DNA of 64,000 nucleotides from Carboxylicivirga agarovorans (GTDB lineage: Bacteria; Bacteroidota; Bacteroidia; Bacteroidales; Marinilabiliaceae). Each line of letters starts with the position of its first letter. Position 1 is the stretch's first letter. The position numbers and the translations under genes were made by a program. Shown here piece after piece: positions 1 through 7,849 of this stretch. The stretch is taken from the NCBI RefSeq assembly GCF_050589845.1, contig NZ_JBNGPA010000001.1, positions 248,001-312,000 on the forward strand. The letters are read 5' to 3'. The notes beneath the pieces were generated by a model. The model had not been told where the DNA came from. It made no database searches and saw nothing but the letters and a program-made list of their open reading frames with translations.

Positions 1-235
1 CTTCATCAATACCAGAAATATCTGGTTTACCTGCTGGCCCTTGCTGTCCACTAACAGCCAAACCTGCATAACACTTTGCCAACACTTGCTTATAAGCTGC
101 CTTATCAGCGTAAATAATATCTGGTGTTGATTCATTCGGGTCAATTGGAAGAGTATCCAGGTCTCCCGTACAAGACACCATTCCTAATGTTGCAATAAGA
201 AATGCAAGTATATTGAATTTGATATATCTTTTCAT
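1..235 (-). CDS. SusD/RagB-like outer-membrane lipoprotein, N-terminus only
   Basis: The visible part encodes the first 78 or so residues and runs off the left edge. It starts MKRYIKFNILAFLIATLG and has a lipobox (GMVSC, Cys at residue 22), so it is a lipoprotein signal peptide. The following acidic, proline-rich segment (LDTLPIDPNESTP) and the helix ending in KCYAGLAVSG are typical of SusD N-termini. It lies 12 bp downstream of a SusC gene on the same strand, the standard susC-susD order. SusD proteins sit on the cell surface and hand glycans to the SusC channel; here the expected ligand is maltodextrin, inferred from the neighbours. Confidence 0.9.
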   Translation of the reverse strand, partial: MKRYIKFNILAFLIATLGMVSCTGDLDTLPIDPNESTPDIIYADKAAYKQVLAKCYAGLAVSGQQGPAGKPDISGIDE

Positions 236-247
236 CTCCAACAATTT

Positions 248-3200
248 TTAAAAGTTAAAATTAGCACCAATCATAAATGTTCGTGGACGAGGATAAAGAT
301 CATAATCAATACCTCCTGACACTTCAGGATCTAATCCATCGTAATCGGTAATTACAAACACATTCTGAGCTGTGCATGACACACGTAAAGTAGTGTTGTC
401 TTTAATTAAGTTTTTGAATGTGTAACCCAGTGAGATGTTATCCATTCTAAAGAATGAAGCATTTTTCACGTGATAATCTGAATAATATTGTGCTTCTGTA
501 AATTGACTGAAGCTCAACTCTGTATTTGAATTATTCAGGAATCCAGGGTTAACGAACAAATTGTTATAACGGGCGCGTTCTGAGTTAACGTTGTTGTAAA
601 CATAGTTGCCTAAGTTAATACGTCCTGCAAAACTGAAATCCCAGTCTTTATACTCAACACGAGAGTTAATACCCATGAACACTTTTGCAGCTGGATCTTC
701 GTAATAATAGCGATCATCAATATCAATTACACCATCGTTATTTCTATCAACGTATAATCCTTCAATTGGCTTTCCATTGTCATCATATACTTGTTCGTAT
801 ACAAAGAAAGATGAAACAGGTTGTCCTACAGCGTGACGCTGAACTGTGTTACCTGTACCACCGGCAATACCACCGGTTTCAACTCCCTTATAGTTAGGAT
901 CCTCGTTATTATTTAACTTGGTAATTTCGTTATTGTTCATTGTAAGGTTAAAACCAAGATCCCATAAGAAGTCAGGTTTAGAAATTGGTTTAACATTAAC
1001 GGCGAATTCGAAACCTGTATTTTCCAATGAACCAACATTTGTGAAAATACCATTGGTTAAGTTAGTACCTGCAGGAACAGGAATAAAGTTTAACAGATCT
1101 TCTGTCTTTCTATGGTAAAAATCCATAGTACCATAAACACGTCCATTCAAGAAACCATAATCTATACCAATATTATAGGTTGTTGTCTCTTCCCATTTGA
1201 TCTCAGCATCATATCCCTCTGGACGTAATGTCGTGTAGTACTGATTACCGAATAAATACTGTGAACGCTCATCACCAATAGTATAACGAGGCATGTAAGG
1301 ATAGTTAGAACCAATGTCCTGCTGACCTGTAACACCATAGCCTAAACGTAACTTAAGCTCACTTAAAGCATCAACATCCTGTAAGAAACCTTCTTGTTTC
1401 ATTTTCCAGGCGAATGCCAATGATGGGAATAATCCCCAACGCTGATCTTCATGGAAACGAGAAGAACCATCATTCCTTACTGTCGCAGTAAATAAATATT
1501 TGTCTTTAAATGTATAGTTTAATCGTCCGAAGAATGAAACTAAATAATACTCAGAAGCATAACGACCATCTTTGGTTTTGTCTTTTGTGATATTCGGAGT
1601 TCCATCTTCAAAGAAGTTCATTTCATGCGTATAACCTTCAGTATGGAAATGTTGCCATGAATAACCACCCATTGCTTTTATATCATGATCACCAACTGTT
1701 CTGGCATACTCAAGATAGAAATCTAACAGCTTGTTGGTTTTTTCTTCATTGTAGTCTCTGTAAAAACCACTGACAGGCATATCATCAAATGTAGTTTGAG
1801 TCCATGCTGCAGTGTTATCTGTATTCACTTCTCCATTTGTATCTGCATAATCAATACCCACATTCAGGTTAGCTCTTAACTCAGGAAGGAAATGAAATTT
1901 ATAGTCAAACTGTGCATTACCAATAAAACGGTTGACAGTGTTCTCATCTGATTGCTGCTCCAACAGTGCAATTGGGTTGGATGGAGCCAATGTCATGCGC
2001 GTTCCATCATTAGCTAACCATGTATAATAACCACCAAACTGGTCATAAGCAGGATCATCAACACGAACTGGTTTTGTTGGGTCGAAATATACTGCTGTAC
2101 CGATAGCACCTTTGTTTGCAAAAGTATTATCTAACAACATTCCTTTCGCATTAAGATTAACTTTTAAATGCTTGTCAAAGAATGAAGGGTTAAAACCAAC
2201 CGATCCGGTGAAACGCTTCATGTTGTCACCATCTAAAATACCGTTCTGATCAGTAAAACCTACTGAAGCACGGAATGGAAAACCACCAGCAGTACCAGTA
2301 AAACCAATATTATGGTCCTGACTTACAGCTGTAGTGTAAATAAGATCCTGCCAATCAGTATTGTATAATTCACCATTAAATCCTAAAGCATTGGCGGCAT
2401 CACTGTTTTCTCCATAGTACGAGCGAATTAAGTTGGCATATTTATCAGCTCCATAAACATCAATACTATTTGATTTTGTAGATACTGACATATTACCTGC
2501 ATAAGAAATTCTCAATGGTGCACCCTCACGACCTGTTTTTGTAGTTATAATGATTACACCGTTAGAGGCTCGTGAACCATAAATAGCAGTTGCCGACGCA
2601 TCTTTCAATACAGTAAATGTCTCAATATCATTAGGATTAACAGTAGTCAGTGGGTTTCTCATACCTGCAATACTATTATCTACAGGTACACCATCAATAA
2701 CAATTAAAGGATCATTGCTGGCAGAAAGAGAAGATCCACCACGAATACGAATAGTAGCTCCTGCTCCAGGCTCACCACCTGCACTGGTAATTTGAACACC
2801 AGGAGTACGACCAACAAGTAATTCCTGTGGCGAGGTAATTGCCCCTTTATTAAAATCTTTAGTTGAAATAGCGGTAACAGAACCTGTAGCATCTTCCTTT
2901 TTAACGGTACCATAACCGATAACCACTACTTCTTCCATTCCGATCACATCTTCTTCCAATGCGACGTTAATAGTTGTATTCGTTGCTACAACCTCTTGTG
3001 CTTTATAACCAATAAATGAGAAAACCAATGTTTGCCCATTTTCTACGTTTAAGGTGTACTTTCCATCAGGTGTAGTAATTGTACCTTGTGTGGTACCTTT
3101 CACTGCAACTGTTACGCCTGGCAACGGCATTCCGTCAGCGGCATCAGTTACTGAACCTGACACTGTTAATTGCTGCGCATACATAGCTGAAAAGCTAAAG

Positions 3201-3250
3201 AGGGCAACAACAATAAACAGTAACTTAAAAAGATTTGACTGTCTTTTCAT
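248..3250 (-). CDS. SusC/RagA-family TonB-dependent transporter (maltodextrin locus)
   Basis: A 1000-residue outer-membrane channel for energy-dependent glycan import. The order is signal peptide (cleavage after about residue 25, MYAQQ), a carboxypeptidase-regulatory-like beta-sandwich (about 28-105), a TonB plug domain beginning near EEVVVIGYG, then a 22-strand barrel ending in aromatic FNF, the usual outer-membrane assembly signal. The length fits the family. It forms a pair with the lipoprotein gene downstream and is divergent from the LacI-type regulator, whose putative operator lies upstream of the promoter at 3537-3567. The substrate is inferred as maltose or maltodextrins because the divergent operon encodes maltose phosphorylase. 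The 5' leader is about 280 nt. Confidence 0.96.
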   Translation of the reverse strand: MKRQSNLFKLLFIVVALFSFSAMYAQQLTVSGSVTDAADGMPLPGVTVAVKGTTQGTITTPDGKYTLNVENGQTLVFSFIGYKAQEVVATNTTINVALEEDVIGMEEVVVIGYGTVKKEDATGSVTAISTKDFNKGAITSPQELLVGRTPGVQITSAGGEPGAGATIRIRGGSSLSASNDPLIVIDGVPVDNSIAGMRNPLTTVNPNDIETFTVLKDASATAIYGSRASNGVIIITTKTGREGAPLRISYAGNMSVSTKSNSIDVYGADKYANLIRSYYGENSDAANALGFNGELYNTDWQDLIYTTAVSQDHNIGFTGTAGGFPFRASVGFTDQNGILDGDNMKRFTGSVGFNPSFFDKHLKVNLNAKGMLLDNTFANKGAIGTAVYFDPTKPVRVDDPAYDQFGGYYTWLANDGTRMTLAPSNPIALLEQQSDENTVNRFIGNAQFDYKFHFLPELRANLNVGIDYADTNGEVNTDNTAAWTQTTFDDMPVSGFYRDYNEEKTNKLLDFYLEYARTVGDHDIKAMGGYSWQHFHTEGYTHEMNFFEDGTPNITKDKTKDGRYASEYYLVSFFGRLNYTFKDKYLFTATVRNDGSSRFHEDQRWGLFPSLAFAWKMKQEGFLQDVDALSELKLRLGYGVTGQQDIGSNYPYMPRYTIGDERSQYLFGNQYYTTLRPEGYDAEIKWEETTTYNIGIDYGFLNGRVYGTMDFYHRKTEDLLNFIPVPAGTNLTNGIFTNVGSLENTGFEFAVNVKPISKPDFLWDLGFNLTMNNNEITKLNNNEDPNYKGVETGGIAGGTGNTVQRHAVGQPVSSFFVYEQVYDDNGKPIEGLYVDRNNDGVIDIDDRYYYEDPAAKVFMGINSRVEYKDWDFSFAGRINLGNYVYNNVNSERARYNNLFVNPGFLNNSNTELSFSQFTEAQYYSDYHVKNASFFRMDNISLGYTFKNLIKDNTTLRVSCTAQNVFVITDYDGLDPEVSGGIDYDLYPRPRTFMIGANFNF

Positions 3251-3299
3251 AAAACTAGATTTTCATGTGATTAAATTCATTTTCAATCGCCACAACTTG

Positions 3300-3384
3300 T
3301 CCCGCAATTACGGGATGAAACTCACGTTTCGTGTATTGATAAAACATTATTAATATATCATGTTAGATTCCCGACACGTCGGGA
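3300..3384. repeat. Two short TCCCG...CGGGA hairpins in the susC leader
   Basis: Two inverted repeats lie about 54 bp apart between the susC promoter and start codon. The first is TCCCG/CGGGA at 3300-3304 and 3311-3315 with a 6-nt loop. The second is TCCCGA/TCGGGA at 3369-3374 and 3379-3384 with a 4-nt loop. They would fold in the susC leader RNA. They may be leader structures or small palindromic repeats scattered through this genome; the window alone cannot decide. Confidence 0.4.
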
Positions 3385-3467
3385 TAGTATTCACCACCGT
3401 TTATTTTTTTCACAGACGTGGTTACTACATTAACTAAACATCCGTTATCCGTTTTAAAGGATTTTTT

Positions 3468-3503
3468 GTGGATAAATTGAGAAGTGATTCTGTTAATACC
3501 TTT
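3468..3503. promoter_or_regulatory. Sequence block shared with the transporter upstream region, copy 1
   Basis: Read on the plus strand this block starts GTGGATAAATTGA and ends CTGTTAATACCTTT. A near copy (GTGGATATAATTGA ... CTGTTAATACCTTT) is at 5491-5530 upstream of the MFS gene. Both copies lie just downstream of a putative transcription start, but in opposite orientation relative to their genes, which argues for a DNA-level site rather than an RNA element. Confidence 0.5.
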
Positions 3504-3536
3504 AAAACAATGTTTAATTGACCACTAAGAACGATA

Positions 3537-3567
3537 CAAACATAGAGAATTAAAATCAAATTGTAAA
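3537..3567 (-). promoter_or_regulatory. susC promoter, Bacteroidota type
   Basis: On the minus strand the -7 box TATGTTTG (plus-strand 3537-3544) matches TAnnTTTG exactly. A TTTA that resembles the -33 TTTG box lies 19 bp upstream (3564-3567). It faces the susC gene and implies a leader of about 280 nt. Confidence 0.6.
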
Positions 3568-3610
3568 CACATTTTAACACTCCAATACATTCATTTGCAG
3601 AAAATTTACT

Positions 3611-3622
3611 GCAAACGTTTGC
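3611..3622. promoter_or_regulatory. Putative LacI-family operator 1 (GCAAACGTTTGC)
   Basis: A perfect 12-bp palindrome with a central CG, the form usual for LacI/GalR operators. It lies about 45 bp upstream of the susC -33 region and about 120 bp upstream of the regulator's -7 box. The identical sequence occurs at 5388-5399. Lying upstream of the susC promoter rather than over it fits activation or looping better than simple blocking of polymerase; that is inference. Confidence 0.75.
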
Positions 3623-3641
3623 GGTGTCGATTGCGGTGTCG
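3619..3641. repeat. Tandem 11-bp direct repeat TTGCGGTGTCG beside operator 1
   Basis: TTGCGGTGTCG occurs at 3619-3629 and again at 3631-3641 (period 12), the first copy overlapping the end of the palindromic operator. A further TTTGCG follows at 3642-3647. The spacing of just over one helical turn suggests side-by-side half-sites. Confidence 0.5.
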
Positions 3642-3743
3642 TTTGCGAAAAAAAAGCATGCTAAAAAACATGTTTTTATTTTTTTTGTTAAAATTTAAAA
3701 GGGCATCTGAAACGATATTTTTAGTGTAATTGACCGTTTTTAT

Positions 3744-3751
3744 TATCTTTA
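3744..3751 (+). promoter_or_regulatory. Promoter -7 box of the LacI-type regulator
   Basis: TATCTTTA resembles TAnnTTTG with the last base changed and ends 37 bp before the start codon. The 30 bp around it, beginning GTGTAATTGACC, match the region before recR (16150-16179) at 23 of 30 positions in the same spacing. Confidence 0.5.
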
Positions 3752-3788
3752 ATTTTTATCAGCAGTTAACTATTCCATAAACATAGGC

Positions 3789-4820
3789 ATGAAGTCACAA
3801 CCTATTACCATTAAAGATATAGCCAGAATACTTGGCATCTCACCTTCAACTGTATCCCGCGCGTTGAAAGACCATCCTGATATCAGTCCGAAAACCAAAC
3901 AGTTAGTACAAACCTTTGCGGAGAAGGTAAATTACCGACCTAACGCTTTGGCCTTAAGTTTACGAAGCAGTAAAACCAACACCATTGGTATTGTCATACC
4001 TGAAATAGTGCACCACTTTTTTTCTACTGTAATAAGTGGCATTGAAGATGTTGCCTATGGCCGTGGTTACAATGCCATTATTTGTCAGACCAACGAAAAC
4101 TATCAGCGTGAAGTTATTGACCTGCAAGCTCTTGTTGACAACCGCGTCGATGGTATTCTGGTATCAATGAGCAAGAATACCCATGAGTTTACCCACTTTG
4201 AAAATCTTAAAGAGAATGGTGTACCTGTTGTATTTTTTGATCGCATATGCGAACAGATCAGTTCTGACCGTGTTATTGCCGATGACTTTGAAGGTGCCCG
4301 TATTGCAACCAGGCACTTAATAAATAAAGGCTGTAAAAAGATTATGCACCTGGCTGCACCGCAACACTTATTAATAGGTAAAAATCGGAAAGAAGGATAT
4401 ACCAGTGCTTTAAAGGAGCACAAAATGCTTTGCGATGACCGATATATTATTAAATGCGATACGCGCGAATCTGTTTTTGCCAAGGCAGATGACATCATCC
4501 GTCTTGCACCTGAAATTGATGGCATATTTGCCGTTAACGACAGTACAGCCATCGCTTCCATGCAAATACTTCAGCGAAACGGGTATTCCATACCTAAAGA
4601 TATAGCCGTGGCTGGTTTTGGTGATGGTCCCAATGCAAACATCGCCTACCCTCCCCTTACTACCGTTGAACAAAAAGGCTATGATATTGGTCAGGCAGCC
4701 ATGCGATTACTGATTGGTCATATCGAAGGCTCAGTTGAGGAAGAAGAGTTCGAAACAAAGATCTTTACACCTGAATTAGTTGAACGCACTTCATCTCAGT
4801 TAGGGCACGACGCCAGGTAA
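3789..4820 (+). CDS. LacI/GalR-family transcriptional regulator of the maltose locus
   Basis: A 343-residue one-component regulator. The N-terminal helix-turn-helix (residues 6-30, IKDIARILGISPSTVSRAL) and hinge helix (about 50-60) are followed by a periplasmic-binding-protein-like sensor core (from about 62, NTIGIVIPEI) with the usual FAVND and AGFGD stretches. It lies between the divergent susCD and the transporter/phosphorylase operon, with an identical palindrome on each side, so it probably controls both units in response to a maltodextrin-derived sugar. The family includes repressors and activators; the operator positions leave this open. The plain ATG start is 37 bp after the -7 box. 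Confidence 0.95.
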   Translation: MKSQPITIKDIARILGISPSTVSRALKDHPDISPKTKQLVQTFAEKVNYRPNALALSLRSSKTNTIGIVIPEIVHHFFSTVISGIEDVAYGRGYNAIICQTNENYQREVIDLQALVDNRVDGILVSMSKNTHEFTHFENLKENGVPVVFFDRICEQISSDRVIADDFEGARIATRHLINKGCKKIMHLAAPQHLLIGKNRKEGYTSALKEHKMLCDDRYIIKCDTRESVFAKADDIIRLAPEIDGIFAVNDSTAIASMQILQRNGYSIPKDIAVAGFGDGPNANIAYPPLTTVEQKGYDIGQAAMRLLIGHIEGSVEEEEFETKIFTPELVERTSSQLGHDAR

Positions 4821-5387
4821 ATACTATAAGTACCTCGTCAATAAACCATTTAACTTTTAATACTGCTGTTTACCATATATATATTGTAGCTACATATATG
4901 TAGTATGTGCTAAAATAGCGACTTATACCTTGTCTTCGCGTTGGTATCGAGCTATAATTTCAATTGCCTGGCAGCATCAAACTCTGCGTTTAGTAGAAAG
5001 TTGCATATCAGGGTGGGCTTTCACCATCGTATTATAAACCGATTAAACTCAGACTAAACTCAGACTAAACTCATATTAAATTCGACTCATATCGACTTTA
5101 CTCCGTCTTTAGTCTGCATTTATTATGTCTTTAACTTGTCTTTGAATGCATTTTGTTAAAACTTTCAAAGCAGCTAGCGTCGAAACCGATCAGCCATTGA
5201 GCTTCGATTTGTAAGCTGACCTCTTAAATGCTACATGTCAGTGACCATGCCAGGTACCGCCCATCTACAAGTACCAGACGCTGTTCCCGGGAAATTTCAG
5301 CTAACAGATCAACAGCCCACCGAAAACGATTGCGGAAGCGATGCGAGAACAATTTTCACTTTTTCGCACTTTCGCAATACCATTTCC
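4821..5387. other. Long non-coding stretch between regulator and transporter
   Basis: About 570 bp without a credible gene. It contains a perfect AT-rich palindrome TACATATATGTA (4891-4902), tandem 11-bp repeats (5042-5073), a TTCCCGGGAA palindrome (5284-5293), and an inverted repeat pairing TTGCGGAA (5330-5337) with TTCCGCAA (5384-5391) that ends in operator 2. No clear intrinsic terminator follows the regulator gene. Confidence 0.5.
5042..5073. repeat. 11-bp tandem repeat (AGACTAAACTC)
   Basis: Two exact copies of AGACTAAACTC (5051-5061, 5062-5072) follow a diverged third copy (gattaaactc). An inverted partner, TTTAGTCTG, is at 5108-5116. It is too few and too short for a CRISPR array. Confidence 0.5.
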
Positions 5388-5399
5388 GCAAACGTTTGC
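5388..5399. promoter_or_regulatory. Putative LacI-family operator 2 (GCAAACGTTTGC)
   Basis: Identical to the palindrome at 3611-3622. It lies about 57 bp upstream of the -33 element of the transporter promoter, nearly the same offset as operator 1 shows to the susC promoter. The matched geometry supports one regulator acting on both promoters. Confidence 0.75.
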
Positions 5400-5456
5400 A
5401 ATAGGTAAAAGCACTGATTTAAACATTAATAGAAGCAATCACCGCAACTTTTTCAG

Positions 5457-5488
5457 TTGACACCTTTGTTATTTTTATCTTAAGTTTG
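5457..5488 (+). promoter_or_regulatory. Promoter of the transporter/pgmB/maltose phosphorylase operon
   Basis: The -7 box TAAGTTTG (5481-5488) matches TAnnTTTG exactly. A TTG (5457-5459, within GTTGACA) lies 21 bp upstream as the -33 element. The layout resembles the susC promoter, with a second TTTG 12 bp before the -7 box in both. The leader would be about 270 nt. Confidence 0.6.
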
Positions 5489-5490
5489 TA

Positions 5491-5530
5491 GTGGATATAA
5501 TTGAAAAGAGACTTACCTGTTAATACCTTT
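5491..5530. promoter_or_regulatory. Sequence block shared with the susC upstream region, copy 2
   Basis: It starts GTGGATATAATTGA and ends CTGTTAATACCTTTT immediately downstream of the -7 box, and parallels the block at 3468-3503. Conservation between two otherwise unrelated intergenic regions suggests a second regulator site or an old duplication. Confidence 0.5.
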
Positions 5531-5767
5531 TTACTGCTGTCAGAAACCACTGGCAGAGCATAGGTGTAATATTTTCCACTATTAAGTTTAGAATATGATT
5601 TTGTGCACATTACAATTGTATTGTAATGCTTCGTACATTTGAGATTCTTTTTTTAACAAACAGCGTAATATGAAACGAACATGGATTTTACCAATTTAAT
5701 TGTTCAGCATTTAATTGTTAAAGCCATTGGGAGTTACATCTGACAAAATGTGAAAAACTATCAACAG

Positions 5768-7126
5768 ATGAAAAAATTACCAAGATTATCGTTTTGGCAA
5801 ATATGGAATTTAAGCTTTGGCTTTTTAGGAGTACAATTTGGCTTCGCATTACAAAATGCTAATGCCAGTCGTATTCTTACCAGTTTAGGTGCAGACCCGC
5901 ATAACTTATCATTCTTTTGGTTGGTTGCTCCAATCATGGGTTTGGTTGTACAGCCTGTTGTTGGTGCAGCCAGTGATAAAACATGGACTCGATTAGGGAG
6001 ACGCTCACCTTATATATTAGGTGGGGCAATTGTTTCAATGATCGCCATGTTTTTTATGCCTAATGCACCGTTGATTATGAAAGCCGGTGGCGCAGGCGTC
6101 TTATTTTTTGGTGTTGCCATGCTGGCACTAATGGATGGATCGTTCAATGTGACCTTTCAGCCTTTTAGAGCCCTTGTTGCCGACATGACTCCTGAAGAGC
6201 AGCGTAACCTGGGATATTCTGTTCAGAGCTTCCTGATCAATGCCGGTGCGGTAATTGGCTCAGCTTTACCTTTTATTCTGGCAATGACAGGGATTGAAAA
6301 CAATCCTGAAGCCGGTAAAGTAGCACCTTCGGTAATCTGGTCTTTTTATATTGGTGGTTCACTTTTACTTCTTAGTGTTCTTGTAACGGTTATCAAAACA
6401 AAAGAATATCCTCCTGAAGAGTTTGAGGCATATAAAAACATCACCCAGGAGGACAAAGAACGCAAAGAAGGCTTTTTTACCTTATTAATGAACATGCCGT
6501 CAACGATGAAACAGTTGTCAGTAGTTCAATTATTTTCCTGGTTTCCATTTTTCTTGTTATGGGTATATGCCACTACGGCTATATCGCAACACTACTACGG
6601 TGTAGCCATTGATTTTAATGCAGAAACTGCCAGCGATGCAGAGCGCGCGATTTTTAATGATGCGGGTGATTGGGTCAACCTGTGTTTTGCTATTTACAGC
6701 TTAACAGCAGCTTTGTTCTCCATTGTACTACCTAAGCTGATCAGCCTAACCAGTCGAAAAACTGTTTACGCCTTGTCATTATTAGCCGGCGGACTTGGAT
6801 TATTATCAATGTACCTGTTTGAAGACAAGAACCTACTGGTTATATCAATGATGGGAATCGGTATTGCCTGGGCTGGTATATTGGCTATGCCTTACATGAT
6901 TCTTTCAGGTGCCATTCCGGCAAAACGAATCGGAGTCTATATGGGACTCTTTAACCTTACTGTTGTAATACCTCAGATATTAAGTGGCGTATTTGGTGGC
7001 CCTATACTTAAGCAAGTATTCAATGGTAACGGCATTTATATTATGGTACTGGCTGGTGCATTAATGGTAGTTGGAGCCATATCCGTATTTTTTGTTAATA
7101 CAAAAACTGAGGAACAGACTATTTAA
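5768..7126 (+). CDS. MFS sugar transporter, maltose type
   Basis: An inner-membrane carrier of about 452 residues with about 12 hydrophobic spans. The opening MKKLPRLSFWQIWNLSFGFL and the early QFGFALQNANASRI resemble the MFS/SLC45-like sugar porters common in Bacteroidota maltose clusters. The motif DKTWTRLGRRSPYI after the second span is the MFS loop-2 signature. A GTG 18 bp upstream (5750) keeps the frame open, but the ATG at 5768 gives the usual family N-terminus. The gene is 8 bp before pgmB, so they are co-transcribed. It probably brings periplasmic maltose into the cytoplasm for phosphorolysis. Confidence 0.92.
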   Translation: MKKLPRLSFWQIWNLSFGFLGVQFGFALQNANASRILTSLGADPHNLSFFWLVAPIMGLVVQPVVGAASDKTWTRLGRRSPYILGGAIVSMIAMFFMPNAPLIMKAGGAGVLFFGVAMLALMDGSFNVTFQPFRALVADMTPEEQRNLGYSVQSFLINAGAVIGSALPFILAMTGIENNPEAGKVAPSVIWSFYIGGSLLLLSVLVTVIKTKEYPPEEFEAYKNITQEDKERKEGFFTLLMNMPSTMKQLSVVQLFSWFPFFLLWVYATTAISQHYYGVAIDFNAETASDAERAIFNDAGDWVNLCFAIYSLTAALFSIVLPKLISLTSRKTVYALSLLAGGLGLLSMYLFEDKNLLVISMMGIGIAWAGILAMPYMILSGAIPAKRIGVYMGLFNLTVVIPQILSGVFGGPILKQVFNGNGIYIMVLAGALMVVGAISVFFVNTKTEEQTI

Positions 7127-7134
7127 AAATTGTT

Positions 7135-7788
7135 ATGGGACAAATTAAAGCTTGCTTATTTGATTTAGATGGTGTTATAGTTGATACTGCCAAGTATCAT
7201 TATATAGCATGGAGGGAACTGGCCGCAGAGCTTGGCTTTGAGTTTACCGAAGAAGATAATGAACGTTTAAAAGGCGTTAGCCGGATGACTTCATTGAATA
7301 TACTTCTTGAAATAGGAGGTGTTACATTGAGCGATGAAGAAAAACTTCGGTTAGCCGAAAAGAAAAACGAGAATTACAGAACGTTCATATTAAAAATGCA
7401 ACCGGATGAAATCCTGCCTGGTGCTGAAGCATTTCTTAAAGAACTAAAAGCTCAAGGTATTAAGATCGCCTTAGGTTCAGCCAGTAAAAATGCCATGACT
7501 ATTCTGGATCGTTTACAACTTACCGACCTGTTTGAAGCCATTATTGATGGTACAAAAGTAACAGAAGCAAAACCTGATCCTGAAGTATTTCTGAAAGGAG
7601 CGGAAGCATTGGGTGTTAACCCTGACGAATGTGTGGTATTCGAAGATGCCGAAGCCGGTGTTGAAGCCGCATTGGCAGGAAACATGCGTTGCGTGGGAAT
7701 AGGCTCGCCAGATGTACTGGGGAAAGCAAACATAGTTGTTGATGGTTTACACCAGATGAACTATGAAAAACTAATGGAACTAAACTAA
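7135..7788 (+). CDS. pgmB: Beta-phosphoglucomutase
   Basis: A 217-residue HAD-superfamily enzyme converting beta-D-glucose-1-phosphate, the product of maltose phosphorylase, into glucose-6-phosphate. The motif DLDGVIVDTA gives nucleophile Asp10 and acid/base Asp12, the latter as in the mutase subgroup. The GSASKNA stretch (motif II), the lysine before PDPEVF (motif III) and the acidic EDAEAGVEAA (motif IV) are all present. Length and position between transporter and phosphorylase are typical. It is cytoplasmic. Confidence 0.95.
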   Translation: MGQIKACLFDLDGVIVDTAKYHYIAWRELAAELGFEFTEEDNERLKGVSRMTSLNILLEIGGVTLSDEEKLRLAEKKNENYRTFILKMQPDEILPGAEAFLKELKAQGIKIALGSASKNAMTILDRLQLTDLFEAIIDGTKVTEAKPDPEVFLKGAEALGVNPDECVVFEDAEAGVEAALAGNMRCVGIGSPDVLGKANIVVDGLHQMNYEKLMELN

Positions 7789-7849
7789 ATAGTCGCGTTT
7801 TTGATGAGAAGTGGCGATGCCACCAATTGAAAATCTTAAACCAATTACA

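Noticed and set aside
3054..3353. A 99-codon frame antisense to the 5' end of susC
   Set aside because: It is a shadow of the real SusC frame; the same happens against the second SusC at 43872-44084.
5042..5073. Possible CRISPR-like repeat
   Set aside because: Contiguous 11-bp repeats without spacers and with only two exact copies are not a CRISPR array.
5419..5610. A 63-codon minus-strand frame in the transporter leader
   Set aside because: It overlaps the promoter and the shared regulatory block and shows no protein features.
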